Assembly (NCBI GenBank): GCA_027625915.1
Contig: JANTQA010000047.1
Span: forward strand, 248,001-312,000
Reading direction: 5' to 3'
DNA: 64,000 bases
From: Anaeramoeba flamelloides
Taxonomy: Eukaryota > Metamonada > Anaeramoebidae
Positions 11,531 through 22,830 of this stretch are shown here, in pieces. The notes under the pieces are model-generated. The model was not told the DNA's origin. It did not search any database and saw nothing but the letters and a program-made list of their open reading frames with translations. Numbering within the stretch: the first letter of the stretch is position 1; every line of letters begins with the position of its first letter. A program made the translations under genes and the position numbers.

Positions 11531-14230
11531 AAGTAAAAAGAAACCTTCTTTTTGGATTTTTCTTGTCTAAAGTTTTTGTCTAAAAAGTAGAATATAAAAA
11601 AATTAGGATATTATATTCATCGAAAGGGATTAGTAACTTTTGAAAAAATCTGACTAATTTTAATTGTAAATTTAACAAAAGTTTGCCAGATCTCGAAAAT
11701 GAAAAAAAAGTAAATCTCTGGAAACAATAAACCTAACTTGATTTTAAAAATTATTTTTGAAAACAAATTATTGTGTATAAAAGTTTTGATCAATTTTTTT
11801 CATTTTTTGAAAAGTTTAAAAACCAAACTATTTCTGAATAATTCAAAAATAGAATCAATTTCTTTGAAATATAAAAGTGTTGATGATAAGATTTTTTTTA
11901 ATTTTAAATGTATTCATTTTAAAAGGAATTAAAAATAATCAATTTTCTTAATTTTAATTTGTTGTTTCAATGGATTTATTTTTTTTTTCAAATTTATTTT
12001 TTTTTAAAAAAAAAGGATGAGGCAAAATACAATAAAAATAAAAACAAACTAAAAAAGAAACTTTGACTTTATCAGAATAAATGTTCAGATTAAAAAATTG
12101 AAAAAAAATATTTAGAGATAAATAATGAATTAAAATCATATAATATGTTCCATTTCTTCAATAAAACTGAATCATTTTGATTGAAAAAGATTTTATATTG
12201 TAAAAAAAGGAATTATAACAAAAAACAATTGGGGAAGAACAATAAGGTTAATTTTGATATCCTATCGATGATCAAAAAAAAATACTAATAGAATTCAAGA
12301 TAATTTGTAAAAATCATCCCAACTGTTTCTATAACATATAAATAGTTAAATTTTACCTTATAAGCACCTTTATGTCTTACAATCAAAAAAAAAAAATCGT
12401 AATGAATTACTTTATTAAATAAATAAAAAAAAGAAAAAAAAAAACTAAAAAAGTTAAAAAAAAGATTTCAATTTGGAAATTTCCAAAATTAACTTTGTAT
12501 TCAAATTCATTTAAATCCTTTAAAAATAAGTAAATAGACAATTAAAAAAGATCTCTTGGACTGGAAAATAGTTTCTCCTGAAAAAAAAAATGTTACAAAA
12601 ATATTTGTTTTTTAACAACATACCAATTCAAATGATAAACCTTAAATAAATACTTATATATTTGATTGTTTGTAATAAATAATTAATATAACTTCTTAAT
12701 TATTTCAGTGGCTCATTAGTCACATAAAGAGTAAAAGTATCAATGTTTTTAACTATTATTTTGGTTCTAATACAAATATATCCAGATAAATATATATTTA
12801 GAATAATAATAATAGATAAATAAAAAAAAAAAAAAAAAATTAAGATCAATAATCAAATCAATTCTTGAAATAATGAACTTTTGTTATTTATTCTTTAAAT
12901 ATTTAAAAAAGTATATTATCTCACCTTATAAATTTCAAGAAATTTAATAAATATTTGTAAATAGAACCAAATATTATTATTTTTGAACTCCTCGAAACCC
13001 CTTTTAGATTTGGTTTATTTTTTAGTTGTTTTTTGATAACAAGATTGGATTTGAAATGTTATTTGTTCATACTAACTCCCAGAAATCACTAAAATTAAGA
13101 ATTTTCAAAATAAGTAAATAATACATAAAAATTTTTTTCTGTTTATTTTTATTATCCCAAAATTCAAATCTAAATGTCGAATTGAAAAGGTTCAGAAAAT
13201 TTTTACTGAAAATTTTATCTAAAAATAAAAATCAAATAAAGAAGATAAATCATTTCTCTAATGCTAATAAAGTTTTTTTATGGTATTTAATTGATTTTTT
13301 GTAAAAAGAATTACTTTATGACTTTTTTGAATAAACATCCTTTACGGTACTTCAAAAAAACAAGTCAAATAAAATCAACTCGTAAATAACAATTTGATGA
13401 TATTATTAGATTATAGGATATAATTATTCTTGTGTTGATTAAAAAAAGAATATTTACTCAAATTTTATCACTTTAATTTGTTGAAAATCAGAATATTTAT
13501 GTTTGTTTAAATCAACAATTGATATGTGGTAACTTCATCTTTCAAATATAAATAGCCTTTTTTTCCTATTTCTTTTGTTTTCATTGTGTTTATTTTTCAA
13601 ATGCTGAAATAAATTGACAAGATACTATAAATAACTATGTTAAAGTTTTTTTTAGTTCTATTATTGTAAATAAAATTCCTTGAAAATGAAAAATTAAATG
13701 TGATTGTTTTATAAAATATACTAGTTTTATTTTTGGGGGAATTTTAACTTATATAAAAAAAATAAATTAGAGAATATAAAATTTTGATGAGAAAGGAAAA
13801 ATTACAGAAAATACACTCCTAATTTTAAATTTTTTATTTTTAAAAAAACAAAAAAATTCAAAAAAAATGAGAAATTAACTAAAAAATTTCATCAAATTCG
13901 ATTCATAAATAAAAAATTTTACCAAACATAAATTAATTAACCTTCAAAAGTGATTTTTAAGTCTATTAACTATTAACCCCAATTAGGTATTGATCTAACT
14001 AGAAGAAAAAAAAAGCACTCTTTAATTTGAAACACCTGTTTTAATCTTTGTGTATTGTTATTTTAAGCAAATATAAGAATATTCATTTTCAAAAATTGTT
14101 GTTAATTATTATCGATTTTATAAAGTTTAAAAATCGGAACTTGGAAATAGATTCCAAGAACAATATATTTAATGATATGTATTCTAAATTGAACCCCAAT
14201 AATATTATAAATATCTTATTTTATATTAAT

Positions 14231-14611
14231 TAAAGTGAATAGGATCTCTTGTCTACAGATTAAAATAAATTATTTTCAGTTAAAAAAAATTGTGTTTTCT
14301 ACTCTTTTTTCGGTTTGAATTTTTTGTTATATCCAAAATATTAACTTTTACAAGTAATAAAAAATATACTTAAGCGATATTTATTCAATTAGTTTCCCAT
14401 TTAAGTTGGTTATTAGTGCTTTTATCTCTAGAACAAACAAATTTTGGTAATTTCTGCTAGAAATTAACACTATCATCAATTTCTATGTTATAGTTGGTTG
14501 GTATATATAATAGAACAAAAAATATAATTCAAAAAAAAAGTACAAAACACAATTTTTTTTTACTGAAAATAATTTATTTTAATCTGTAGATAAAAGATCC
14601 TATTCACTTTA
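14231..14611. mobile_element. TIR element (~381 bp) with ~100-bp arms, TA ends
   Basis: The left arm starts TAAAGTGAATAGGATC at 14231. The right arm (about 14515-14611) is its near-perfect reverse complement and ends GATCCTATTCACTTTA. The arms share about 95 bp, including CTACAGATTAAAATAAATTA and CAGTTAAAAAAAATTGTGTT. TA sits at both outer ends, which suggests a TA target. The centre is about 180 bp of noncoding sequence. It is a MITE of unassigned superfamily, most likely Tc1/mariner-like, lying about 310 bp upstream of the ankyrin gene. Confidence 0.8.
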
Positions 14612-14923
14612 TCCATCATATAAAAGAATAGTATTTGCAATTTTTCTATATGTTGCCTTTTTGAAGGTACAACCTTAAATCAATATAAAAGTTGAATTTT
14701 TTACGAAATAAGAAAAAAACTTGACTTAGTTTTTTATTTTTTAATAGTTAATTCAATTATATTTAACCTTTCAATTTTCAGAAAAAAACAAAAAATACGA
14801 ACAATAAGTCCACAGCAGGCTTGTCAACGAATATTTTATCCAAAATAAAAAAAGTCCAAACTGGTTATAATTTTTTCCACACTTTTCATTTTTTTATTCT
14901 TTGTTTTAATAAAAGAGAGTGTA

Positions 14924-17437
14924 ATGTCAATTGAAGTTTACAAAGTAAAAAAAGCAATTGAAAGTGAAAATACAGAAACACTCGAAAAACTTCTAACACA
15001 AAAAGCCATTAAAAAACAATTAAAAAAAAATGGGTTTTCTGCGTTACATTTTTGTGTTGTTCTCAACAAAAAAGCATCATTTGATTGTATTTTAAACAAA
15101 TCGTTATGCGACCCAAACGAGATTGATTCTGAAACTGGACTAACACTTCTTCAACGAGTAATCTTAAGGCAAAATGTTGAACTTTTCCAAAAGCTAATCA
15201 ATTGCAAAGGCATTAATTTGTCGCAAAAGGATCGAAGAGGACGCACCATTTTATCTTTTTTGTGTTTAACAGGAAGCGTGCCTTTATTAAAATTAATACT
15301 TGAACAAAAACCAAACCTTAACCAGCCCTCTGTTTTTGGCTTGTCTGCACTTCACTCCTCCATTTTATCTTACAAGCATTCTTCGGCGATGTGCAAAGCC
15401 CTTTTGATTGCTGGTGCAGATGCGGAAATAAAGGATGAGCTCGATCGTACCCCACTTGAGCTATCATTTTTTAAAGCAAAAACAAAATCGGCTTTTGTTC
15501 TCATTGAAAACGGTGCGAAGGTTAATAACACAAAATTGGGCTGTTTAGTTTGTATGTGTGGTTCAAGGTTTGAAGAATTTGTTCGTTTAGAATTTAATCG
15601 TAAATCAATCTATCGATGGAGGCTCAGAAATAAAAAAAAAAAAAACATCAATAATCACAAAAACACAACCACAATCACAACTACAACCACAAACACAAAC
15701 ACAAACACAAACACAAACACCACAAAAATTCAAAAATCTTCATCCATTTCAATTCCAAATAAATCAAGAACAGATAAAGAACTAGATTCATATTCCAAAT
15801 CACCTTTATCGTCACTTTCAAACTCGCCCTTATCTTCTCCTCTACTCTCACCCCTGCCATCTAATTCCCCCTCTCTTTCATCTTTACAATCGTCATTACT
15901 TAATTCACCAAACCTAAATAATACTTTTTCGATTTCACCTTCACCATCTCCAAATCTCAAATTTCTTTCATCGTCTTCCCCAATTACGAAGAAATTGGAA
16001 ATGGAACATTTTGAAACGAATAAAGAAAACAATCAAATTAAAAGTACGGAAAATAATAAGAATAACGAAAACGAAAGCAAAAACGAAAATGATCATCCCA
16101 ATACAAATACCAATCCCAATACAAATACAAATTCAAATACAAATATAAATAATCTAAATTTAGATCATAATCTTTCAAAAGAGAATTCTCAGCAAAAATT
16201 AAGCAATAAGAATGATAAGAATGAAAATAACAACATGAGTGTGGGCCTTGACAATAACCAGGATCAAAAAGAAAATAAATTTTTGGATAAAAAATATTTA
16301 TCAAAGTATCACCTACCACCACAAATTTTGTCTGACTTAATTTATAGAATTGAATTGCTTGAATGGTTATCGAAAAAATGTTCATGTGATTTTAAAGATT
16401 TGTATCAAAGTAAGTGTGCCATCCATTATGCGGCAAGAGTAGGGTATTTGTTGCTCGTCGAGTGGTTAGTTATCCGAGGGAAAGTCCCGATCAATCTTCA
16501 AGACGAAAACAAAAAAACTGCGATCGAATATGCGGCCGAATATGGGCATTATGAAATTATAAGATGGCTAATCAAAAACAAATCACTTAAATTAACTTCA
16601 ACTTTGAGTATACTGAGGAAAAGAAAAAGAGAAATCAAAATATTAAAATGGTCAAAAAAATCAATAAAGAGCTTTGACAACAGTATTGATTATATTAAAA
16701 GGAAACTCGGGCTGACCATCGATGAATCGAAATGGGAAAAGGAATATGAAGAGACTTTGAAAAAGGAAAAAAAAAGAAAGGAAAAGGAAAAAATGAAAGA
16801 AGAAAAGGAATTAAAGAAATTAAGAATTAAAGAAATGAAAGAAAAAGAAAAATTAATGAGGCTAGAAAAGAAAAGATCCAAAAAATTAACAAAATCCTAT
16901 TCCAGAGCAAAGCCAATAAATACTCTCAAAAAATCACATTCACAAATTAATGGCCGTTCGAGATCACACCCCCATTCAATTGCCGTTACCGGATCTCATT
17001 CTCTTGGCCTTTCTAAACATGAAATATCCAAAAGCTTTTTAAAACATTCCAATTTTGAAGAAAAAGAATCTGGTGAATGGATAATATTAGAAGAAACATC
17101 CAGAGGCGGTAAGATTGGAAAGGGGGAAAAGAGAGAGAGTAACAAAATCGTTAAAGAAAACGGTATCGAAAAGACAAAAGGCAAGGAAGGGGATATAGAA
17201 AGGGAAAGGGGTATAGAAAGGGGGGAAGGAAAGGAAAAAGACAGAGAAGGGGAGGGAGAAAAAGATGATCATAATGATAAGGATGAGGATAAAAAGAGTA
17301 AAGAAAACCAGGAGGAAAAAATAAAATCCGAGGATAATCAACAAATTAAAAAGGAAACAGAAATGGAAACAAAAATAAAAAAGGAAACAGAAACAAAAAC
17401 AAAAAAGGAAAATAATACAAATAAAGATATTAAATAA
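14924..17437 (+). CDS. Ankyrin-repeat protein with internal low-complexity insert
   Basis: Single-exon gene for 837 residues. Residues about 1-205 hold degenerate ankyrin repeats (NGFSALHFCVVLN, RRGRTILSFLCLTGSVPLLK, FGLSALHSSILSY, LDRTPLELSFFKAKTKSA). Residues about 235-460 are a low-complexity linker of N, T, S and P, including TNTNTN and SPLSSPLLSPLPS runs. A second ankyrin block follows at about 490-556 (SKCAIHYAARVGYLLLVEWL, KKTAIEYAAEYGHYEIIRWL). Residues about 597-660 form a strongly charged K/E coiled coil. The tail (about 730-837) is almost only E, K, G, D and R. Ankyrin repeats bind protein partners, but nothing shows which one. The start ATG follows an AT-rich leader and begins the first repeat helix. 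Downstream sequence turns AT-rich immediately after TAA. Confidence 0.87.
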   Translation: MSIEVYKVKKAIESENTETLEKLLTQKAIKKQLKKNGFSALHFCVVLNKKASFDCILNKSLCDPNEIDSETGLTLLQRVILRQNVELFQKLINCKGINLSQKDRRGRTILSFLCLTGSVPLLKLILEQKPNLNQPSVFGLSALHSSILSYKHSSAMCKALLIAGADAEIKDELDRTPLELSFFKAKTKSAFVLIENGAKVNNTKLGCLVCMCGSRFEEFVRLEFNRKSIYRWRLRNKKKKNINNHKNTTTITTTTTNTNTNTNTNTTKIQKSSSISIPNKSRTDKELDSYSKSPLSSLSNSPLSSPLLSPLPSNSPSLSSLQSSLLNSPNLNNTFSISPSPSPNLKFLSSSSPITKKLEMEHFETNKENNQIKSTENNKNNENESKNENDHPNTNTNPNTNTNSNTNINNLNLDHNLSKENSQQKLSNKNDKNENNNMSVGLDNNQDQKENKFLDKKYLSKYHLPPQILSDLIYRIELLEWLSKKCSCDFKDLYQSKCAIHYAARVGYLLLVEWLVIRGKVPINLQDENKKTAIEYAAEYGHYEIIRWLIKNKSLKLTSTLSILRKRKREIKILKWSKKSIKSFDNSIDYIKRKLGLTIDESKWEKEYEETLKKEKKRKEKEKMKEEKELKKLRIKEMKEKEKLMRLEKKRSKKLTKSYSRAKPINTLKKSHSQINGRSRSHPHSIAVTGSHSLGLSKHEISKSFLKHSNFEEKESGEWIILEETSRGGKIGKGEKRESNKIVKENGIEKTKGKEGDIERERGIERGEGKEKDREGEGEKDDHNDKDEDKKSKENQEEKIKSEDNQQIKKETEMETKIKKETETKTKKENNTNKDIK

Positions 17438-20400
17438 TAAAAAAATAACAATTTTTAGACTTTTAAATATTTTTATTTTATCATTTTATTGGTATTCTTA
17501 TAATTTTTATTTATTTTAATTATTTCAAAAAAAATCAATATTTATTCTAACAAGAATAATAAAAAAAAATAATAATAATAAATTTAGTTATGAATTGAAA
17601 TCATCTTCAAATTTTGTAATTATTATTATTCCGCAAAAAAGACATCAACACTAATGAATTTAATTTTCGACAAAGAAATTAGTTCTGAAAAACAATCTTA
17701 TATTTATCAATTTCCAAATATTCAAATATTTCTTTTCTAATAAATCAATATTTAAAATTATTTTTTTATATGAATAAGATTTTAAACTATGATTTATTTT
17801 GTATTCATCCTAAATTATTTAATAGAGATATTTTAGTGGTTAATCTGCTTAAAAGTTAAAGTATTACAAGAGTTTCTAATTTTTAATATTTTTTTATTCA
17901 AGTAAAAATGGTTTTTTAAAAAAAATAAATAAAACAAGTTGGTATATTTATACCATTTTTAAGCTTTTTCTTTGTTGTGAGATTTAAAAATTCAAATCAT
18001 TCCTTTCACTTGATCAATTATTGTTTTTATACATGAATATTTGAATGCAAAAATCCTAACATAATATATTTGCTTTTCAATTAACAAATAAAAATCAAAA
18101 TTATTAAAAAAATTGTTTATAAACAAAATATAAAAAAAAAATTAATGTAAATCTAGATCATTTTTTTAATATTGAACACAATTACTTATTCTTAACTTGG
18201 TTTTAGTTTTTAATTTGACATTGAAAAATTTTTCTTTTAAAAATTTTTGAGAAATAAATTACTTGTAATTTCTTAACAGATCTCAAATGACTTTTAATAC
18301 CTTTTTTTTTTTTTTTTATTTATTGAGAAAATAAATAAAAAAAAAATCATATAAAAAAAAATATAAGAAGAAAAATAATTGCAATATTATAATTTAGGTT
18401 TTGATGATTACATCTAAACTAAAATTCAAAATTTTCCACACAGCTAAAACGTTCCAAACAATCACAATAATACAATTTCATTGAAATTGAAAATAATTTT
18501 GATTTTGGTCAAATATGAAAATCATTTTTTCATCTTTTAATTTTTGTTTTCATTTCATTGTTTGAATTACGTAATTTGTTTCATCCATCAAAATTTTTCT
18601 ACAAGGTTTATATTAGGTTAAATTCAAGTTGTTCCAAATAAAAGAACTCAAATAAAATTAGTTGGTAGTATCTAACCTTTGATCGATCAATATTCCTAAT
18701 AGAATTTCAACAAATTTACTAATGTATTTTTTGTTTTGCTCTCTCCAAATTTTTTAACACACCCATGATTTATTTGTATTGATAATTATTTATTTATTGT
18801 TTTGTGAGTATTGTAATTTATAAATAAGTGTTAACATTTCAATTAGTGAATGGTTCTAATTTGGTATTTCTTCTTGAATTGATTAAATAAGTTTTTTTCT
18901 TCACAAATCAAATTTTGGTGTGTTAAAAATTTTGAATTGGGGTTTATTATAATGATATTAACAATTAATTCGTGATAATACTTAAAAAAAATAGCAATTA
19001 ATCCTACTTTATCAGAAAAATTCATAAAATTGTGATATTCCACAAAATTGTTATCAACTAATTATAGAGAAATAATGTAAAATTATTATTTTGAAATCAA
19101 TTTATAAAAAATATCTTGACTTTTACAAAGCCTTGAGACTTTAATAAAGCTTTTCAGGTTTAAAATGTTAGAAAGTGTTTGTAAGAGTTGTGAATTGTCT
19201 TCGAGTGTTTGAAAGTGTTGAAAGACCAAAAATCTTTATCGTGGAAATGAAACTGGTTTGTCGTGGAAAAAAATTTTTTTTCTTTCATTTTTTTTTTTTT
19301 TACAAAATATAAAATCTCAAAAAAGCTTTATGATCATGAAAATAATCCATTTCAACAATATATCTGAATATAAAATATATGTGCTTTTTTAAAAAAGCGT
19401 GTTATTATCCTCACAAGTTAAATAACCAAAAAGAAGAAGCTGTGATTTTACATCTTATTGGTGATCGATCAAAGAAAATAACTCTAAGCTCGAGTTGTAT
19501 ATTTCAGTTCAATACTGAGATCTGAAGAAGAGGAATAATAAGAAGAAGTAAGAAATTGTACAAAAAATCTTAATAATTGGTGAACATAAGGCTCGGTTGT
19601 CGTGAATGCTTTTGAAAAGTTATCCAACTCACTTGGGATTTCATCAAATAATTGAAAATGTTTTCACCTAAGAACGCATTCTTTAAAGAATGAGTGAAAT
19701 TTTGGTTTTTTTGGAAGTTCTTTTTATTCAACATAATTTACAAAACATGTCTTGATTGAGAAAATATTTATTTATCTTTAGTTCTTATGGTTGTTACTCT
19801 AAAGGAATCAGATTATTTTGTCAACCAAATCTAAAGAAAATATATATAAAACTCTTTGATCTGATCTTTAATTGAATCAAGTGTCTTCTTTGTTGTTTTT
19901 TTAAAAGAATAACTTTTAATCAAATAATATGTTTTGTAATCCTAAAAAATTTTCTTTTTAAAAATATTATTTTTATCAGTCCAAAAACTCATCTACTATT
20001 CCATCACAGTTACTTTTTTTATTACGATCTTTTGTCATTTATAACGATTTTTAAATAATTATCACGATTTTATAGAATATCGCGATAAAGTTACAAAAAT
20101 ATTGATAATATTGAATATCCACATTTTCTAAAATATGTGATTTGATAAAAATAATGGCAATTTTATAACTTGATTCTGACTTTAGTATATATATCATCAA
20201 ACCCTCTAATAATTAATCATAATAATATCATTGTTTTCCACAAAAAAAATATTCATACTTTCATTCATTATATCTAATTTTGGTTAGAATAAATAAAATA
20301 TATTATTTTTAAAATAATTCTTTAGAAATAAAGATTTATAGGATGGATTTGTTAATTTTTTATAATTATTTATTTTCGATTGAAATATAAAGACAAAATG

Positions 20401-20983
20401 AATGATGTAAAGTTGCTTGATTATTATATAAATATATTTTCTTTATTTATGTTTTCCAATTTTTGGAGTTATTGTTTTTATGATTTTGAATATTTAATAT
20501 TTTTCCAGTAATATTTGAAACAATATTCTTTATTTTTGGCTTTGTTTATTAAAAATATTTTAATAAAGAATTTTGAAAGCAAATTTGTCACAAAAGGTTT
20601 TTTTAAAATAATAAAATAATAAATAGTAATGGGGTCAGAAATTCGAAGGTAATCTCTTTTTTAGATTAAGTCCAAATTTAGAAGATAAAGAAGAAGATAA
20701 AATTTGATAATAAAATTTTGGTCTATTTTTTTTTCTTTTCATTTTTGATTTCAATAAATTTATTTGGAAAGGTGATCTTTCGTGTTTGGTCTTCTAAAAG
20801 AAAATATTTGTTTCAAATGTACACATTTTCAGTTCTATTATATATATATATATATATCTACGTAATTTTAAGGGTTTGATGTAACAGATTTCTTGATTCA
20901 AAGTTTAATTTAATCTAACTAAAAAATTTTTTTAAAGAAAAATTGTTCAAAAAAATTCAAGAATTGGAGATTCATTTCTGAAT

Positions 20984-21476
20984 TAGAGTAGGGAAAAAAA
21001 TACCGGACATGAAAAAAATCCCGGACAAGATTTTTAATTGTGAATATTAGTAAAATTATTGTGTAATTTCTATTATTTCCTTATTATAAATAACCAATTT
21101 TTTTATGAGATTAGTAATAAACCTACCTAAAGTTCATCAAAGTAAGGTGTCTCTAGAATACTCGAGTAATTGTTTGATAGCCTAATGTTGATCAACTTTT
21201 TTCAAAAAACAATCGAGTTTTATCGAGGTTTACTAGAGTTTGGAAAAAGATAATTTTTCTTCTTATTTTTTGATTGATTGAATGGTGTTTTGAACAAGTG
21301 TGAAATCATCAATCATCATTCTAATAAGTGGGGGAGTTATAATTGAAAAAGTTCGATCTTTAAAAAAAGGATCTTGATTGTCAATAAATGAAATTAGACA
21401 ATAATTTTACTAATATTCACAATTAAAAATCTTGTCCGGGATTTTTTTCATGTCCGGTATTTTTTTCACTGCTCTA
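20984..21476. mobile_element. TIR element (~493 bp) with ~78-bp CCGGAC-bearing arms
   Basis: The left arm (20984-21062) and right arm (21403-21476) are almost exact inverse copies. Shared parts are AAAAAAATACCGGACATG, AAAAAAATCCCGGACAAG and TTTTTAATTGTGAATATTAG. Both outer ends read TAGAG(T/C)AG, so the flanks may be a TA target duplication. The interior, about 340 bp, has no ORF. The high arm identity points to fairly recent insertion. The GC-containing CCGGAC motif, twice per arm, stands out and could be a transposase binding repeat (inference). Confidence 0.85.
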
Positions 21477-21957
21477 CTTGTATTTTTTTAGTTATAGAAC
21501 AACTTATTGTTTTTTATGTTAAATTTCTTTTATATAGTGGCTCTCATCAATTATTTCAAATCATGTTCTCACAATTTAAATTTTCAAAATGGAAAAATGT
21601 AACTACTTTTATAAATTGATAATTAATTTTGTTTTTTTAATATTTAGAAATTCGTTCAATATTATTAATAATATTATTTAAAATATTAAAAGAAAAAGAA
21701 AATTTTAAAATATACAAAATTATTTCCTCTTTTTAGCTTGATAAAGAATAAAGTAAACTTTAAACGGTAAAAAATAACAAAATAATTATTAATTATCAAA
21801 AGTAAATTGAAATTTTATTCATACATTCTTAAATTTCCAAAAAATATTAAAATAAACTTTTAAAAAATACTGATTATAAAATTTAAAGAGAAATTTAATA
21901 GATAAACTTATAACTCGAAAGAAAAATGGAGGGAATGTAAAATATGGGTTTAAAAAC

Positions 21958-22487
21958 TAATGGTATTTCCAAAAAAAAGTTGGGGTGGGTTAGATGTTTT
22001 AAATTATACTTTCTATTGTTGGAATTTTTCATTTATAAATTAATAAAAAACGTGTAAGTGGTATACCAGGTATATTTGAATAGTATCTATTGTTAGTATT
22101 ACAAGATATTACAAAAAAAAATCAAAAAAAAAAATTATTTAGTTCAATGGGATCAAAAGAAGAATCATTTTTATTTTTTTTTCCAAAAAGAATCAAAATA
22201 CCTAATAAAAATAATTCTAAATAATGTTGTGATATTGATGGGATATGATATTTAACATATTTTTTTTTTTTATGTTCAATCTGTATCAATCTGTATCAAT
22301 CATGATAAATTTTTATCCCATGTGATAAGAAGTGTGATCTAAAAGTTAGCACTTAGAACTCATGAGATAATTTTATCACACTAAAAAAAAATTTTTTTAA
22401 TAGGAGCTCAGTTAATAACAATTTTGGATTTATGTTTTATAAAGACAATTAAAAATAAATTTGCCCTGCTTTTTTGGAAATAGCTCG
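21958..22487. mobile_element. Diverged TIR element, family B
   Basis: The left end TGGTATTTCCAAAAAAAAG and the right end CTTTTTTGGAAATAG pair as inverted repeats. Both match the termini of the better copies at 35770 and 60939. The 40 bp before the right end (TAAAAATAAATTTGCCCTGC) matches 36320-36342. The middle differs strongly from the other copies, so this is a diverged or rearranged member. Confidence 0.6.
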
Positions 22488-22830
22488 GTTAACAACACAA
22501 CTTTATTTTTCTCTTATTTTCTTCTTCCTTTTGTTGAACTTTCTTGAACAAAACAATTAATGCAAAAAAAAGAAAAAAAAAAAAAAAAAAAACGGAAAAA
22601 ATTATGTAAAATCAATCCTATTATTTAATTGTTATTAATTTTTAATTTTTAGACTTTATATTTTTTCTTATTTGAGACGTAAAAAGACAATATAAAAAAA
22701 TAAAAAAAGAACAAACCATAATTTTTGAAGATTTGTTTTATATATATTTTGAAATTCATTTTCGATTTAATTTATTATCAAAAAGAAAAGAAATTATTTT
22801 GTTTAGGAAGAGACAAACAACAGTTACAGC

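Larger units (their letters stand above)
10460..14923. other. Intergenic interval with two TIR elements
   Basis: Divergent intergenic space between the Erlin start and the ankyrin gene start. It holds a decayed CAGTCAGTTCC-family element (11326-11530) and a long-armed inverted-repeat element (14231-14611), listed separately. A faint similarity to 29690-30050 (shared TACAATTTAAATCTACT) lies near 10860-11050. The ORFs at 11738-12139 and 14048-14233 are AT-rich accidents; the last runs into the left end of the 14231 element. Confidence 0.5.
17438..22830. other. Gene-poor interval with two TIR elements
   Basis: About 5.4 kb between two converging genes. The elements at 20984-21476 and 21958-22487 are listed separately. 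A patch at about 19380-19690 has visibly more G and C than its surroundings but no ORF. The remainder is AT-rich sequence with homopolymers and a short (TA) run at about 20840-20856. The short minus-strand ORF at 18843-19043 looks accidental. Confidence 0.5.
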
